Assembly: GCA_038326165.1 (NCBI GenBank)
Contig: JBBQJT010000011.1
Location: forward strand, 1-64,000
Source of the DNA: JAEUUM01 sp038326165
Lineage (GTDB): Bacteria; Bacteroidota; Bacteroidia; Chitinophagales; Saprospiraceae
Reading direction: 5' to 3'
DNA length: 64,000 nucleotides
This document shows positions 9,201 through 18,000 of this stretch, piece by piece. Under the pieces are notes generated by a model. It made no database searches. It was not told where the DNA came from and was given only the letters and a program-made list of their open reading frames with translations. Each line of letters opens with the position of its first letter. Positions within the stretch are counted from its first letter, which is position 1. The position numbers and the translations under genes are program-made.

Positions 9201-9360
9201 GATCTTTGTTTAGGGCATCTATTACGGTAATACGTCCACTCATTGCAGCTGGACCGATCTGACGTGCTTCTAGAACACCTATAGTGGAAGCAGAAAATTT
9301 AACTTGGGCATTAACTTGAAGGCATAGCATGGCCGATGCTACGAAAAGAAATAATTTCAT
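6271..9360 (-). CDS. secreted BNR-repeat / sortilin-like beta-propeller protein
   Basis: A 1029-residue protein with signal peptide MKLFLFVASAMLCLQVNAQ. It holds many Asp-box (BNR) units of the type SxDGGxTW: STNPGKTWTKLG-like units such as KTTDAGVIF, KSIDSGKTWTKL, KTTDGGITWEKI, KSIDGGKTWKII, SADGGETWKQQ, SLDKGNSWTFF, TQDRGITWVKI, TNNTGKTWNNV, STDMGQTWKLF and TIDGGDNWIRM, through about residue 700. The fold is that of Vps10/sortilin and GH74-like tandem propellers. After the propellers comes a conserved region with HDLVIATHGRGIMIVDD, then a beta domain and a helical C-terminus. No enzymatic activity can be assigned; proteins of this type are often auto-annotated as glycosyl hydrolases. No T9SS sorting domain is seen. 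Confidence 0.85.
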   Translation of the reverse strand: MKLFLFVASAMLCLQVNAQVKFSASTIGVLEARQIGPAAMSGRITVIDALNKDPRTFYVGTAGGGIWKTTDAGVIFNPIFDKHCQSIGALVIDQTNPNTIWAGSGESNMRNTVSVGDGLYKSIDSGKTWTKLGLENSEHISKIVIHPKDPNTVFVAVPGKLWSDSQDRGLYKTTDGGITWEKILYVNETTGCADFLINPANPDIMFATTWEFRRKPYSFSSGGIGSAVYKSIDGGKTWKIIKNGLPEGDFGRVAMALAPSAPDNLLAIVEATKTGLFISADGGETWKQQSSSPNVCARPFYFSTIAVDPYDPKRVYRPAFTFSISKDGGYSFTEPSYNISVHADHHALWINPNNTSHLLLGTDGGVYQSLDKGNSWTFFWNLPVSQFYHVATDNQDPYHVYGGLQDNGSWSAPSQKSGGVKNGDWNDLWGGDGFWVQPDGLDNNIVYAESQGGKMARIDTKTNKAQSIQPKKGQGDDELRYNWNTPIVRSTTNPKTLYTGSQYLYKTQDRGITWVKISPDLTTNNKEKQKQEESGGVTIDNSSAENHCTIFTIAESPKDENTVWVGTDDGNLQYTNNTGKTWNNVTNNYSSAGIPAGTWISSISPSAHDSKTVFVTFDNHMYGDMKTYVAKSTDMGQTWKLFSSSEFTGFAHRIIQDPINPKLLFLGTEMGLFATIDGGDNWIRMKANIPEYVLARDMVITPKTHDLVIATHGRGIMIVDDISILRQLSNEILEQDLVMLPNRPTTLTSGKFGGGGGQGGEFVGGNFTEDAIITYYLKERANTGEVRIEIYDQNGRMLYDMAGTKRKGINRVNWGMRMKPPKTAETGAKLDYSGFMSPLVEPGEYKVKLKLNGKEFASNIILVEDPNSGISSQDIAMQRKTSRDMYTVIEDLSFETQKLVNVQKSLESKLPALKSTKDKKLLTDYNNQLETLRKSMVATKTETAITGEEKMREKLGELFMEVVMYEGRPTEYQLVRLSGFQDEIKQKAEEIGKVNTTYLKKVNLLLEKQKLEPIKLLDKEAWKGIVIKP

Positions 9361-9410
9361 GTCGCAATTATTTTAAAAGAGAAAAGAACGTTTATTAAAT
9401 AGAAATGGAA

Positions 9411-10130
9411 TTAGTTTTTTGCTGGCATCTTGAAGATTTCCGGATCAATTTTAGGATTGATTTCAACTTTCTCCCAATTTATAGGTCCACCAGCCATTTC
9501 ATTTTGCATCGTATATGCAAAGGTAAAACCTTCTGGAGTTTTCTTAAAGTTTGAATACACAGTGTTTACTTCAGTTTCAGCGTCATCTACTTTTACAATA
9601 ATAGTTTCTTTGATGATGAAATAAGTCTTTGCATCTAGGTAGGTGAATGTCACTTTACCATCCTTTTCAGTCACTCGTAGTTTTAGAACGTCTGCCCCTT
9701 CAACTTCATCTTTGCTTACAAATTCAACTTTGGTACCTTTAGCTGCGTAGTTGTAAAGTTTCCCCTTTAAGTCCATTTGACCTTTAGTTTCTTTGATTTG
9801 ATCAGGAGTGATTGGTTCAGGAGCTGGGTTTCCTCCAAAAGGATTTACCATCCATCCACTTTCACCGTCGATTACCTGATTCATTGTCATACCCATAATT
9901 GATAAATCCATTCTCAAAGATTTTTCATTGATAACTTGGATGGTAATTGGAGCAGTCATTCCAGGTTGAACTTCAATACTTCCCTCCATTTTCATTGAAT
10001 TAATGGATTCTAAAAGTTTAGCGCCGCCTATTGCTTCGATGTGTTTATTGACAATCTCATCTACAGTTTGAGCTTTGATTGTGAAAGATGTGAGAACACT
10101 AACAAGGAAAAAGAAAACAATTTTTTTCAT
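9411..10130 (-). CDS. LolA-like periplasmic lipoprotein-sorting family protein
   Basis: A 239-residue protein from ATG 10130, which gives signal peptide MKKIVFFFLVSVLTSFTIKAQ; the open frame extends 17 codons further without a better start. The mature part begins TVDEIVNKHIEAIGGAKLLESI, the common start of Bacteroidetes outer-membrane lipoprotein-sorting-like proteins, and is built of beta strands with GESGWMVNPFGG near the middle. It could bind lipid or lipoprotein acyl chains, but it is not a proven LolA orthologue. It lies 50 bases upstream of the BNR protein on the same strand, so co-transcription is possible. Confidence 0.7.
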   Translation of the reverse strand: MKKIVFFFLVSVLTSFTIKAQTVDEIVNKHIEAIGGAKLLESINSMKMEGSIEVQPGMTAPITIQVINEKSLRMDLSIMGMTMNQVIDGESGWMVNPFGGNPAPEPITPDQIKETKGQMDLKGKLYNYAAKGTKVEFVSKDEVEGADVLKLRVTEKDGKVTFTYLDAKTYFIIKETIIVKVDDAETEVNTVYSNFKKTPEGFTFAYTMQNEMAGGPINWEKVEINPKIDPEIFKMPAKN

Positions 10131-10278
10131 TTTGATGTGATTTTTAATTTTATGAAACAAATATCCAACAATGTGCACCATAGTTTAGAGCATTTTCGCC
10201 TAAAATACAATTGAGATAGACAAATAGTTTAAAAAGTTCTCTTTTAACCCAAATTTAGCGTTAGACGCTTAATCGACG

Positions 10279-10303
10279 AAATTTTTGGTTTTTCCAAAAA
10301 TTT
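10279..10303. repeat. perfect hairpin upstream of the LolA-like gene
   Basis: AAATTTTTGG (10279-10288), a T5 loop and CCAAAAATTT (10294-10303) form a perfect 10-bp stem. It is preceded by TCGACG and belongs to the palindromic repeat zone. It could end the hemH-holA transcript about 190 bases after the holA stop, but there is no clean T-tract on that strand. Confidence 0.6.
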
Positions 10304-10309
10304 GCCGGG

Positions 10310-10497
10310 TCTGACAACTCAAATTGTAGTATCAGACTCATAGGAGTTTAACCCCTGACGATGCTTTAAATGTCAGGGCTTTAAGCTCGACAAAATCAAA
10401 TATTTTCGTCAATTCAAAAGGCTTAGCTGAGAGTCTGATAGCCTTTGGCTCGACAGACTCAATGGCCAAAATCAGCTAATGCGGATTTTGGGTTTAA
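10310..10497. repeat. dispersed palindromic intergenic repeat, copy B
   Basis: This copy shares, in order, TAGGAGTTTAACCCCTGA, TTTAAATGTCAGGGCTTTAA, TCGACAAAATCAAATATTTT, AGGCTTAGCTGAGAG and GCTAATGCGGATTTTGGG with the repeat at 286-510, with scattered substitutions. Its last bases form the stop codon of holA (10494-10496). It lies between the LolA-like gene and holA. No open frame is supported inside it. Confidence 0.75.
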
Positions 10498-11501
10498 GCT
10501 CTTAATAACTTTAGTACCAACTCCGTCAACAATTCTTCTTCGCTCATGCTTACGTTGAACAAACCCTTGGAACGCTGGTCGTATTCACTCAATAAAAACA
10601 ATGCATTTTCAACTTGAACCAGCGAATACTTGGATAGAACCGATTTGTATTCTCTCAAAATGAAAGCGCTTGAAATGCCTATTGCCTTCAGTTGCTCAGT
10701 TTCAGTCCCCAATTTTGCACCATGCAGGCGATATATTTTATAGAAGTAAGATGCAAGAGATGAAATTATCAATATGAGGGGGTTCTTTTTTATGTTCTGC
10801 CCCATATTGATTGCTATTTTTTGGGCCTGCCTTATGTTGCGTTCACCTATGGATTTTTGAAGTTCAAAAACTGAATACTCTTTACTGATTCCGATGTATT
10901 TTTCAATCAAGCCTTTCGTGATAGGTTCATCTGGTTTCAGATTGAGTTTCAATTTTTCAACCTCGTTGTTTATTTTTTCAAGATTATTTCCAAGATATTC
11001 AGCAAGAATAACGCTGATATCTGGACTTGCTTTGAGACCTTTGGAATGAAGAAATTCTGCTATCCACTTGCTTAAAGCGTAATCTTTTATGGCCTCACTC
11101 AGAAATACAACACCATTTTTATTCAATGTTTTGGTCAATTGCAACCTTCCATCTAATTTGCTGTATTTGTAAGCCAATACCAAGATGGTTGTTTGAGCTG
11201 GTTTATTACAATATGCCTGCAATTTGTCAATGTCTTTTATCTGTTGCGCTTCACGGACTAGCACCAGTTGCCTGTCCGACATCATCGGATACCTGTTGCA
11301 TGTATCAATGATTGTATTGATATCGAGTTCTTTGGTTCCATATATTATGGTCTCATTGAATGACTTCAAGCTAGGATCAATGCATTTTTCTTCAATAATT
11401 TTATCAATTTCATCAATAAAAAAGCTCTCTTCTCCATGTAATAAATAGAGATTGGCCCATTTTCCAGAGTTGATGTCTTTGATGATTTGCTGATAACTCA
11501 T
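10494..11501 (-). CDS. holA: DNA polymerase III subunit delta
   Basis: A 335-residue clamp-loader subunit. It begins MSYQQIIKDINSGKWANLYLLHGEESFFIDEI, the typical HolA start with the LLHGEE motif, followed by an AAA+-like domain without Walker A, a middle lid domain (about 145-215) and a C-terminal helical collar domain with SEYDQRSKG near residue 308. Delta opens the sliding clamp during loading. The gene overlaps hemH by four bases (ATGA arrangement), so the two are translated from one message. Its 3' end runs into the intergenic repeat. Confidence 0.9.
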   Translation of the reverse strand: MSYQQIIKDINSGKWANLYLLHGEESFFIDEIDKIIEEKCIDPSLKSFNETIIYGTKELDINTIIDTCNRYPMMSDRQLVLVREAQQIKDIDKLQAYCNKPAQTTILVLAYKYSKLDGRLQLTKTLNKNGVVFLSEAIKDYALSKWIAEFLHSKGLKASPDISVILAEYLGNNLEKINNEVEKLKLNLKPDEPITKGLIEKYIGISKEYSVFELQKSIGERNIRQAQKIAINMGQNIKKNPLILIISSLASYFYKIYRLHGAKLGTETEQLKAIGISSAFILREYKSVLSKYSLVQVENALFLLSEYDQRSKGLFNVSMSEEELLTELVLKLLRA

Positions 11502-12523
11502 GATAGTTCTTTAATCATGGTGGCAACTGTTTCAATCCATTCAGGTTTATTATTGAGGCTGGATACCAGATCAACTTTTTCGCCACCCATTTCATGAAAT
11601 TCTTCGTAATACTCCTCGGAAACTTCTATGATAGTTTCCAAACAATCTGAGACAAATGCCGGACAGAAAACAAGTAACTTTTTATCGCCAGCGTCAGCTC
11701 TAACTTTGAGAATATCGCTGGTGTATGGTTGAATCCATGGATCGCGTCCCAGTCTGGATTGAAAACAAGTGGTGTATTGATTCTCCTTCAAGCCGAGTTC
11801 TTCTACCAGTGCTTTCGTGGTGGCATAACATTGAGCGCTGTAGCAAAACTGATTGATTGTGGTAAGTTCTTTACAACAATCCACTTTCCTTTGGCAATGG
11901 CTATTTGTTATATCTCCCTTCCGCATTTGACGTTGAGGTAAACCGTGATAACTGAATATGATATGATCGTATTCCTTGTAATTCATTTTACGGCCTTCAT
12001 CAGCAAAAATTTTGATCATTTCCGGTCTAGTGGGAAAGGAGTTGATGAGGTGAATTTCCGGAATGATTTGCCACTTACTTATTTCTTTCATCACAGCCTC
12101 ATGCACGCTTCCAGTTGAAGCAGAAGCGTAATGTGGAAACAATGGAAAAACAATAATTCTATTTACTTGGGCTTTTCTAAGTTTATCCAAGCTTGCCTCA
12201 ATGGATGGGCTTTGATAACGCATAGCAAGTTCAACGTGATATTCATTACCCAGAATAGATCTCACACCTTCCGTTAATTTATATCCATTAAATTTCAAAG
12301 GCGAACCTTCATCAGTCCATAATTTCTTGTACAAGGCGGCGGATTTACCACTGCGAAAAGGAGCTATAATGCCTCTGACGAGTAAATTTCGTGAAATTGC
12401 GTTGATGTCAATTACCCTTGGATCCAGCAAGAATTGCTTAAGATAACGGTAAACTGCTCCTCTACTTGGATCGTCAGGTGTGCCCAAATTGACCAATAAT
12501 ACTCCGATTTTAGATTTTTCCAT
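11498..12523 (-). CDS. hemH: ferrochelatase
   Basis: A 341-residue enzyme that inserts Fe2+ into protoporphyrin IX in the last step of protoheme synthesis. Motifs: VLLVNLGTPDDPSRGAVYRYL at the N-terminus, the catalytic-histidine segment IIFSYHGLPQRQMRKGD (around 190), FQSRLGRDPWIQPYT and CPAFVSDCLETIIEV with the metal-site glutamate nearby. ATG 12523 is chosen over TTG 12541, because the TTG would lie inside the -7 promoter element at 12539-12546. It heads a two-gene unit with holA. Confidence 0.95.
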   Translation of the reverse strand: MEKSKIGVLLVNLGTPDDPSRGAVYRYLKQFLLDPRVIDINAISRNLLVRGIIAPFRSGKSAALYKKLWTDEGSPLKFNGYKLTEGVRSILGNEYHVELAMRYQSPSIEASLDKLRKAQVNRIIVFPLFPHYASASTGSVHEAVMKEISKWQIIPEIHLINSFPTRPEMIKIFADEGRKMNYKEYDHIIFSYHGLPQRQMRKGDITNSHCQRKVDCCKELTTINQFCYSAQCYATTKALVEELGLKENQYTTCFQSRLGRDPWIQPYTSDILKVRADAGDKKLLVFCPAFVSDCLETIIEVSEEYYEEFHEMGGEKVDLVSSLNNKPEWIETVATMIKELS

Positions 12524-12538
12524 ATTAGTTTGATGACT

Positions 12539-12546
12539 CAAAGGTA
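12539..12546 (-). promoter_or_regulatory. -7 promoter element for hemH-holA
   Basis: TACCTTTG on the minus strand is an exact TAnnTTTG match, about 16 bases before the hemH ATG. It implies a very short leader and rules out the upstream TTG as the start codon. No -33 element is obvious. Confidence 0.5.
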
Positions 12547-12616
12547 ATAAAATGTTTATTTTTAAAATTCATGAGCTATTAACACTTGATATGTACATTT
12601 GGCTCACAAGAAATGG

Positions 12617-12624
12617 TACTTTTG
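12617..12624 (+). promoter_or_regulatory. -7 promoter element for surE
   Basis: TACTTTTG matches TAnnTTTG and ends three bases before the surE ATG at 12628. A TTTG lies at 12598-12601 with a 15-base spacer, shorter than the usual 19-21. If used, the transcript would begin at or near the start codon. Confidence 0.4.
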
Positions 12625-12627
12625 TGA

Positions 12628-13425
12628 ATGAATTTTACAAAACAGAAGCCACTCATATTAGTTACAAATGATGATGGTATCATGGCCCCAGGTCTAAGAC
12701 ACCTCGTTAGCTTGGCCATGCAGTTAGGAGAGGTCTTGGTTGTGGCCCCAGATTCACCGCGTTCTGGCCAGGGTCATGCAATAACATTGGAAGAGCCACT
12801 TCGCTTGCGTAAAGTAACATATTCTCTCCCTGTGGAGGCATACGAATGCAGCGGTACACCAGTTGATTGTGTCAAATTGGCAAAAAATGTTTTGCTAAAA
12901 ACAAGGTCCATAGATTTGTGTGTATCTGGAATCAATCACGGTTCTAACAGCAGTATTAATATCATTTATTCTGGCACCATGTCAGCTGCTACCGAGGCGG
13001 CTTTGGAAAATATACCATCCGTTGGGTTTTCATTATTGGATTATAGTTTTGAAGCAGATTTTACTCAATGCAGTAAATATATCTCAAAGATTATGAAAGA
13101 GGTGATGACAAATCCGGCTTCACCATTCACGCTTTTAAATGTTAACATTCCTAAATTATTGGAAAAAGAAATACGAGGAATAAAAGTTTGCCGACAAGGG
13201 AATGCGAGATGGGTAGAAGATTTTGTAGAAAGTAAAGATCCACGAGGTCAGAGCTATTATTGGTTAACTGGAAAGTTCGTCAATGAAGACGCTGGATCAG
13301 ATACCGATGTCTATGCGCTTGAACAAGGGTATATTTCAGTTGTGCCTGCCACCTTTGACTTGACACATTATAAACAATTGCAGCATTGGGAAACACTCAA
13401 AGAAATTCAAATTGACGATGTTTAA
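12628..13425 (+). CDS. surE: 5'/3'-nucleotidase SurE
   Basis: A 265-residue metal-dependent phosphatase acting on nucleoside monophosphates. The active-site signatures are ILVTNDDGIMAPGL (residues about 10-23, acidic pair Asp-Asp binding the metal), VVAPDSPRSGQGHAIT (Ser) and the Asn of VSGINHGSNSSINIIYSGTMSAATEA. Length is normal. It is the first gene of a tight three-gene unit with a small membrane protein and lpxB, whose reading frames overlap by a few bases. Confidence 0.95.
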   Translation: MNFTKQKPLILVTNDDGIMAPGLRHLVSLAMQLGEVLVVAPDSPRSGQGHAITLEEPLRLRKVTYSLPVEAYECSGTPVDCVKLAKNVLLKTRSIDLCVSGINHGSNSSINIIYSGTMSAATEAALENIPSVGFSLLDYSFEADFTQCSKYISKIMKEVMTNPASPFTLLNVNIPKLLEKEIRGIKVCRQGNARWVEDFVESKDPRGQSYYWLTGKFVNEDAGSDTDVYALEQGYISVVPATFDLTHYKQLQHWETLKEIQIDDV

Positions 13426-13720
13426 AAAAGATGATATTCTTATTGGAATTGCAGTATCGATTGCCACTACCGTTATTATTGGAGCTTTGGTTAAAATTCT
13501 TATGGAATTGATCATTCAGGGCTCGGTTGCAGATACAGAAGATATTGTAAGAACCAGAACCGTATGGTTGTTTGGAATATGTGCCAATATATTTTGGCTG
13601 AATTATTTTAAAAAATTTCGACTTGATAAATCGATGAGAGGAGTAGTAATTGGAACTGCCTTACTTGCTTTATTTTGGGTGGTTCGTTTTGGTAAAGAAT
13701 TGATGGATAATATTTCGTGA
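13418..13720 (+). CDS. small two/three-helix membrane protein between surE and lpxB
   Basis: A 100-residue protein from ATG 13418, preferred over TTG 13412. Hydrophobic helices lie at about 8-32 (IGIAVSIATTVIIGALVKILM), 50-65 (WLFGICANIFWLNYF) and 75-92 (GVVIGTALLALFWVV). It begins eight bases inside surE and ends overlapping the GTG start of lpxB, so it is certainly part of that operon. The family is not recognised. Coupling to lpxB suggests an envelope role (inference only). Confidence 0.75.
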   Translation: MFKKDDILIGIAVSIATTVIIGALVKILMELIIQGSVADTEDIVRTRTVWLFGICANIFWLNYFKKFRLDKSMRGVVIGTALLALFWVVRFGKELMDNIS

Positions 13721-14811
13721 AATATTACATAATAGCAGGAGAAGCAAGCGGCGACTTGCATGCATCCAATCTTATTCGTCAGATTAATCTTCAGGATCCT
13801 ACAGCTGAAATACGTGCTTGGGGTGGAGACGAAATGACAAAAGCCGGAGCCAATGTTGTCAAACACATACGCGACCTTGCCTTTATGGGCTTCATAGAGG
13901 TTGTGATGAACATTCGCGCCATATTTAAGAATATTTCATGGTGCAAATCTGATATCAGCTCCTTCCAGCCTGATGCATTGATTTTGGTAGACTATCCAGG
14001 TTTTAACCTGCGAATTGCTAAGTGGGCACATGAAAAGGGCTTAAAAGTAATCTATTATATTTCTCCTCAATTATGGGCTTGGCATGAAAGTAGAGTTAAA
14101 GAAATTCGCCAAAATGTTGATTTGATGATGGTGATTCTGCCTTTCGAGAAAGAATTTTATGCCAAACACGCAATGGAAGTGACATTTGTAGGTCACCCTT
14201 TACTTGATATCATTGCTCCTGAAAAGACTTCAAATCAACAAAATTCAAATCGAAAAACAATTGCACTTTTGCCTGGTAGCCGCAAACAAGAAATTATTGC
14301 AATGCTTCCTGTGATGCTGTCAGTAGCAGAAGAATATCCGATGTACAATTGGGTGCTCGCGTGTGCTCCTGCAATCCCTGATTCATTTTATTACGGCATT
14401 GTTGCTAAAAATTCTGCGGTAAGATTGGTTCGAGCAAGAACTTATGAGCTTTTGACTGAGTCGTTTGTAGCGTTGGTCACCAGCGGCACAGCTACCTTGG
14501 AAACGGCCTTGTTCGGTGTGCCGCAAGTAGTTTGCTACAAAGGCAATAAAGTTTCCTATTGGCTTGCAAAAAGACTGATCAAGGTAAAGTATATCTCATT
14601 GGTCAACTTGATATTGGACAAAGCCTTGGTAACTGAATTGATTCAAGGTGAAATGAATCACGATACTCTCAAAACAGAATTCGAAAAATTATTGAATCCT
14701 AAGCGAAGATCAGAACTTGAAATTGAGTATCAAATATTACGCAACCAATTAGGAAATGCTGGAGCTTCAAAGAGAGCTGCTGAAGCTATTTCTGATTTTA
14801 TGAAATTATAA
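13717..14811 (+). CDS. lpxB: lipid-A-disaccharide synthase
   Basis: A 364-residue GT19 enzyme that joins UDP-2,3-diacylglucosamine and lipid X in lipid A synthesis. It starts at GTG 13717, overlapping the preceding stop as GTGA, with YYIIAGEASGDLHASNLI at the N-terminus. Further motifs are MGFIEVV, LVDYPGFNLRIAKWA, YYISPQLWAWHESRVKEI, FVGHPLLD, LLPGSRKQEI and SGTATLETALFGVPQVVCYK. It indicates a lipid A-bearing outer membrane. The gene ends the surE operon. Confidence 0.95.
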   Translation: MKYYIIAGEASGDLHASNLIRQINLQDPTAEIRAWGGDEMTKAGANVVKHIRDLAFMGFIEVVMNIRAIFKNISWCKSDISSFQPDALILVDYPGFNLRIAKWAHEKGLKVIYYISPQLWAWHESRVKEIRQNVDLMMVILPFEKEFYAKHAMEVTFVGHPLLDIIAPEKTSNQQNSNRKTIALLPGSRKQEIIAMLPVMLSVAEEYPMYNWVLACAPAIPDSFYYGIVAKNSAVRLVRARTYELLTESFVALVTSGTATLETALFGVPQVVCYKGNKVSYWLAKRLIKVKYISLVNLILDKALVTELIQGEMNHDTLKTEFEKLLNPKRRSELEIEYQILRNQLGNAGASKRAAEAISDFMKL

Positions 14812-14942
14812 CAATATAGTTTTATTTTCACAAGAACTTAAATAAATCCTCAGGAGTTGTTACGATTTAGGATATTCAGTCTAGCGCTTTTTTTCTAAGG
14901 AATAGTTTTTTAAATTATTTTTGTCTTCAACTCAACCAATTG

Positions 14943-14974
14943 TTGCTTTTGAGGTTCTAAAAACCATATATTTG
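14943..14974 (+). promoter_or_regulatory. promoter of the M36 protease gene
   Basis: TTG at 14943-14945, a 21-base spacer and TATATTTG at 14967-14974 match the Bacteroidetes -33 TTTG / -7 TAnnTTTG pattern. The coding start is 65 bases downstream. This is the best two-box match that I found in the window. Confidence 0.6.
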
Positions 14975-15038
14975 CTACTAAATTCCGACCGCTTACTACA
15001 CAAAAAAGAAAAAACACTTAACAACACCTTCAAGGATT

Positions 15039-18000
15039 ATGATCAAATCAAACCAAGCTATCCGATCAGTCTTTATTCTGATCTTTAGCACCCTATTTTT
15101 GCAAACTTTTGCACAACAGATTCAAGACAAGATTCGCCCTTATCTTAGGGAGAACATGTCCAAATGGAATCTAACTGAATCTGATGTTTCAAATTTTGAT
15201 ATTTCTGATCAGTACACCAATGCTGGAACCGGCGTTACTCACGTCTACCTAAATCAAACAGTTGGAGGAATAAGAATTTTTAACGCCATAAGTGCAGTCG
15301 CACTAAAAGATAATGAGGTTAAATATTTTGCGAACAGATTTCAAGCTTCAGCATCTTCCAAAGTAAATGCTTTGGTTCCCTCACTCAGCGCAGGCGATGC
15401 AATTCTAAGAGCTGCAAGTCATTTAGGAAGTGCAGTTAGTAATTCCCCTGAATTAAAATCTCAAGATTCTAACAGAAAAATCTACACATTCAATGATTGT
15501 GGAATTGCCCGTAATCCGATCAAAGTTGATTTGACATTGGTAAATTCTGAAGGTCAATTGCGATTGGCTTGGAATGTTTCCATGGAAATGCGCAATTCTG
15601 CAGATTGGTGGAATATTAGGATAGATGCCGTCAATGGCGAATTTTTATCAAAGAACAATTGGACTGTGAGTTGTTCATTTGGTGATCATACTGATGCGAA
15701 TCATGCCAATTGTGCTATGGCAAATGGTGCTCAAATCATTTCAAATAAAAATACAACAAAAGTCAACGGAGCTGCCTATAACGCTTTTGCCTTTCCTCTC
15801 GAAGCGCCAAATTTCGGTCCCAGATCACTACAAATAGATCAGGAATCTTTAGTGGCGTCTCCTTTTGGATGGCATGACACCGATGCTGCAGATGGTGCAG
15901 AATTTACGATCACAAGAGGAAATAATGTTTTCGTATATGAAGATCGCAACGATGACAATCAGCCGGGCTATTCTCCTGATGGAGGTATAGATTTAAATTT
16001 TGATTTTCCTTTGGATTTTACACAATCCACACTGACCAATCAAGATCCTATCATGACCAATTTGTTTTATATCAATAATGAATTACATGATATTCTTTAT
16101 CAACATGGATTTGACGAAGTATCTGGTAATTTTCAAGCAAATAACTATAGTAAGGGAGGAAATGGAGACGATTACGTGCTAGCAGAAGCTCAGGATGGAA
16201 GTGGAACAAACAATGCAAATTTCTCTACTCCCGGTGACGGAAATAATGGTAGAATGCAAATGTATTTATGGCCAGTAGTAGCAGCATCATTGTTCAATGT
16301 GAATGCTCCAGCTGATATAGCTGGTTCCTATGAAGGTTTTGTTGCAACTTTAGGAGCTAAAATTGATACAGCTTTTTCAGGTGAGTTGGTTTTGGCGATT
16401 GATGGAACTGCCCCTGAAAATGATGCATGTCAGGCTATTGTCAACACCGCAGAAATGGCAGGAAAAATTGCTGTCATCGATAGAGGTTTTTGTTCTTTTC
16501 CCATTAAAGTAGCAGCAGCGGTTGCTGCAGGTGCTATTGCGGTCATATTGGTAAATGATGTGCCTGCCCCTCCGTATGCAGCAGGCGGAAATCCTAAGCA
16601 ACCAATACCGATGGTAATGATTAGTCAAGCTGACGGTGCCATTTTGAAAGCAAAGTTGAGCGCCGGTATCCCGGTTGAAGTAACTTTAGGAGCAGGTGGT
16701 TCAGCAGTTGACGCAAGGGATGCTTCTTTAGATAATGGAATAATTGCGCACGAATTGGGGCACGGGCTATCCAATCGGCTTACAGGCGGGCCGTCTGCTT
16801 CAAGTTGTCTGGGAAATGGTGAACAAGGTGGTGAAGGTTGGAGTGATTATATTGGTATGATTATGACCATTGAACCAGGTGATCAGGGCTCCGATGCACG
16901 ACCTATCGGCACATATTCATTGAATCAAAACGGTGGCAAAGGAATCAGAAGGTTTCCTTATTCTACATCCCCTTCATTGAATAAACAAAATTATGGTGAT
17001 TTGGTGAACAGCTCAGGTGTTCATGCTATAGGCGAAATATGGGCTCAAACACTTTGGGATATGACATGGAAGTTGATTGATGCCGAAGGTTTCGATCCCG
17101 ACATGTTTAATGGAACAGGCGGAAACAATACGGCCTTGCGTTTGGTGATTGAAGGCATGAAATTGCAACCTTGCGGACCAGGCTATGTTGATGGAAGAGA
17201 TGCCATTCTTGCTGCTGATGAATTACTTTATAATAATGCACACCGATGCATAATTTGGGAATCTTTTGCAGGTCGTGGTTTAGGATTTTTTGCAGATCAA
17301 GGTTCTGCTGATAGTTCAACTGATCAAATTGAGGATAATTCAATTCCACCATTTTGCCAGGTTGCAACAGCTCCCCCAACTGCTGATTTTACTGTCAATG
17401 TTGTAACTAGCTGTTACGGTGAGTTCAAATTTTCCGATAAATCTAGCAATACTCCACAATCATGGTTGTGGGAATTCGGAGATGGAAATACCAGTGACAA
17501 GGCCAGTCCTTTGCACCAATATCTTGCTCTTGGTAATTATGCAGTAACTTTAACAGTTACAAATACCTTAGGTACAAGCCAAAAAACAACTTCAGTTAGT
17601 TACCAATTGATTCCCGCACCAAGTGTTACGGGAGAGACGGGTATCTGTATTGGAGCTTCAACTACCTTGTCGGCAACAGTAGATGCTGGTAATATTGCAA
17701 CTTGGTCACAAAACAACAATATTGTTTTTGTGGGTAATTCTTTTATTACCCCAGTTTTAAATGCTACTACCTTTTACACAGTTTCTCAAGGTGCTGATTT
17801 TCCAGCTGAGAAAGTAGGGCCATTGGACAATACTTTTGGTAGTGGCAGTAACCATGGAACTGGATTTCTGGGACAGCTTTTGTTTGAAGCCTACAAGGGC
17901 ATGACCTTGGTATCAGTAAAAGTTTATGCTCAAGACCAAAAAGAAAGAACCTTCCTACTCTTTAATAATGCTGGAGATGTGATTGATCAAAAGACTATAT

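Noticed and set aside
6271..9360. Assignment of the BNR protein as a sialidase or xyloglucanase
   Set aside because: Asp-box repeats alone do not show catalysis, and I could not identify a catalytic residue set for either activity; left as a beta-propeller protein.
12524..12541. TTG 12541 as the start of ferrochelatase
   Set aside because: It lies inside the TACCTTTG promoter element and adds residues not needed by the family; ATG 12523 is adopted.
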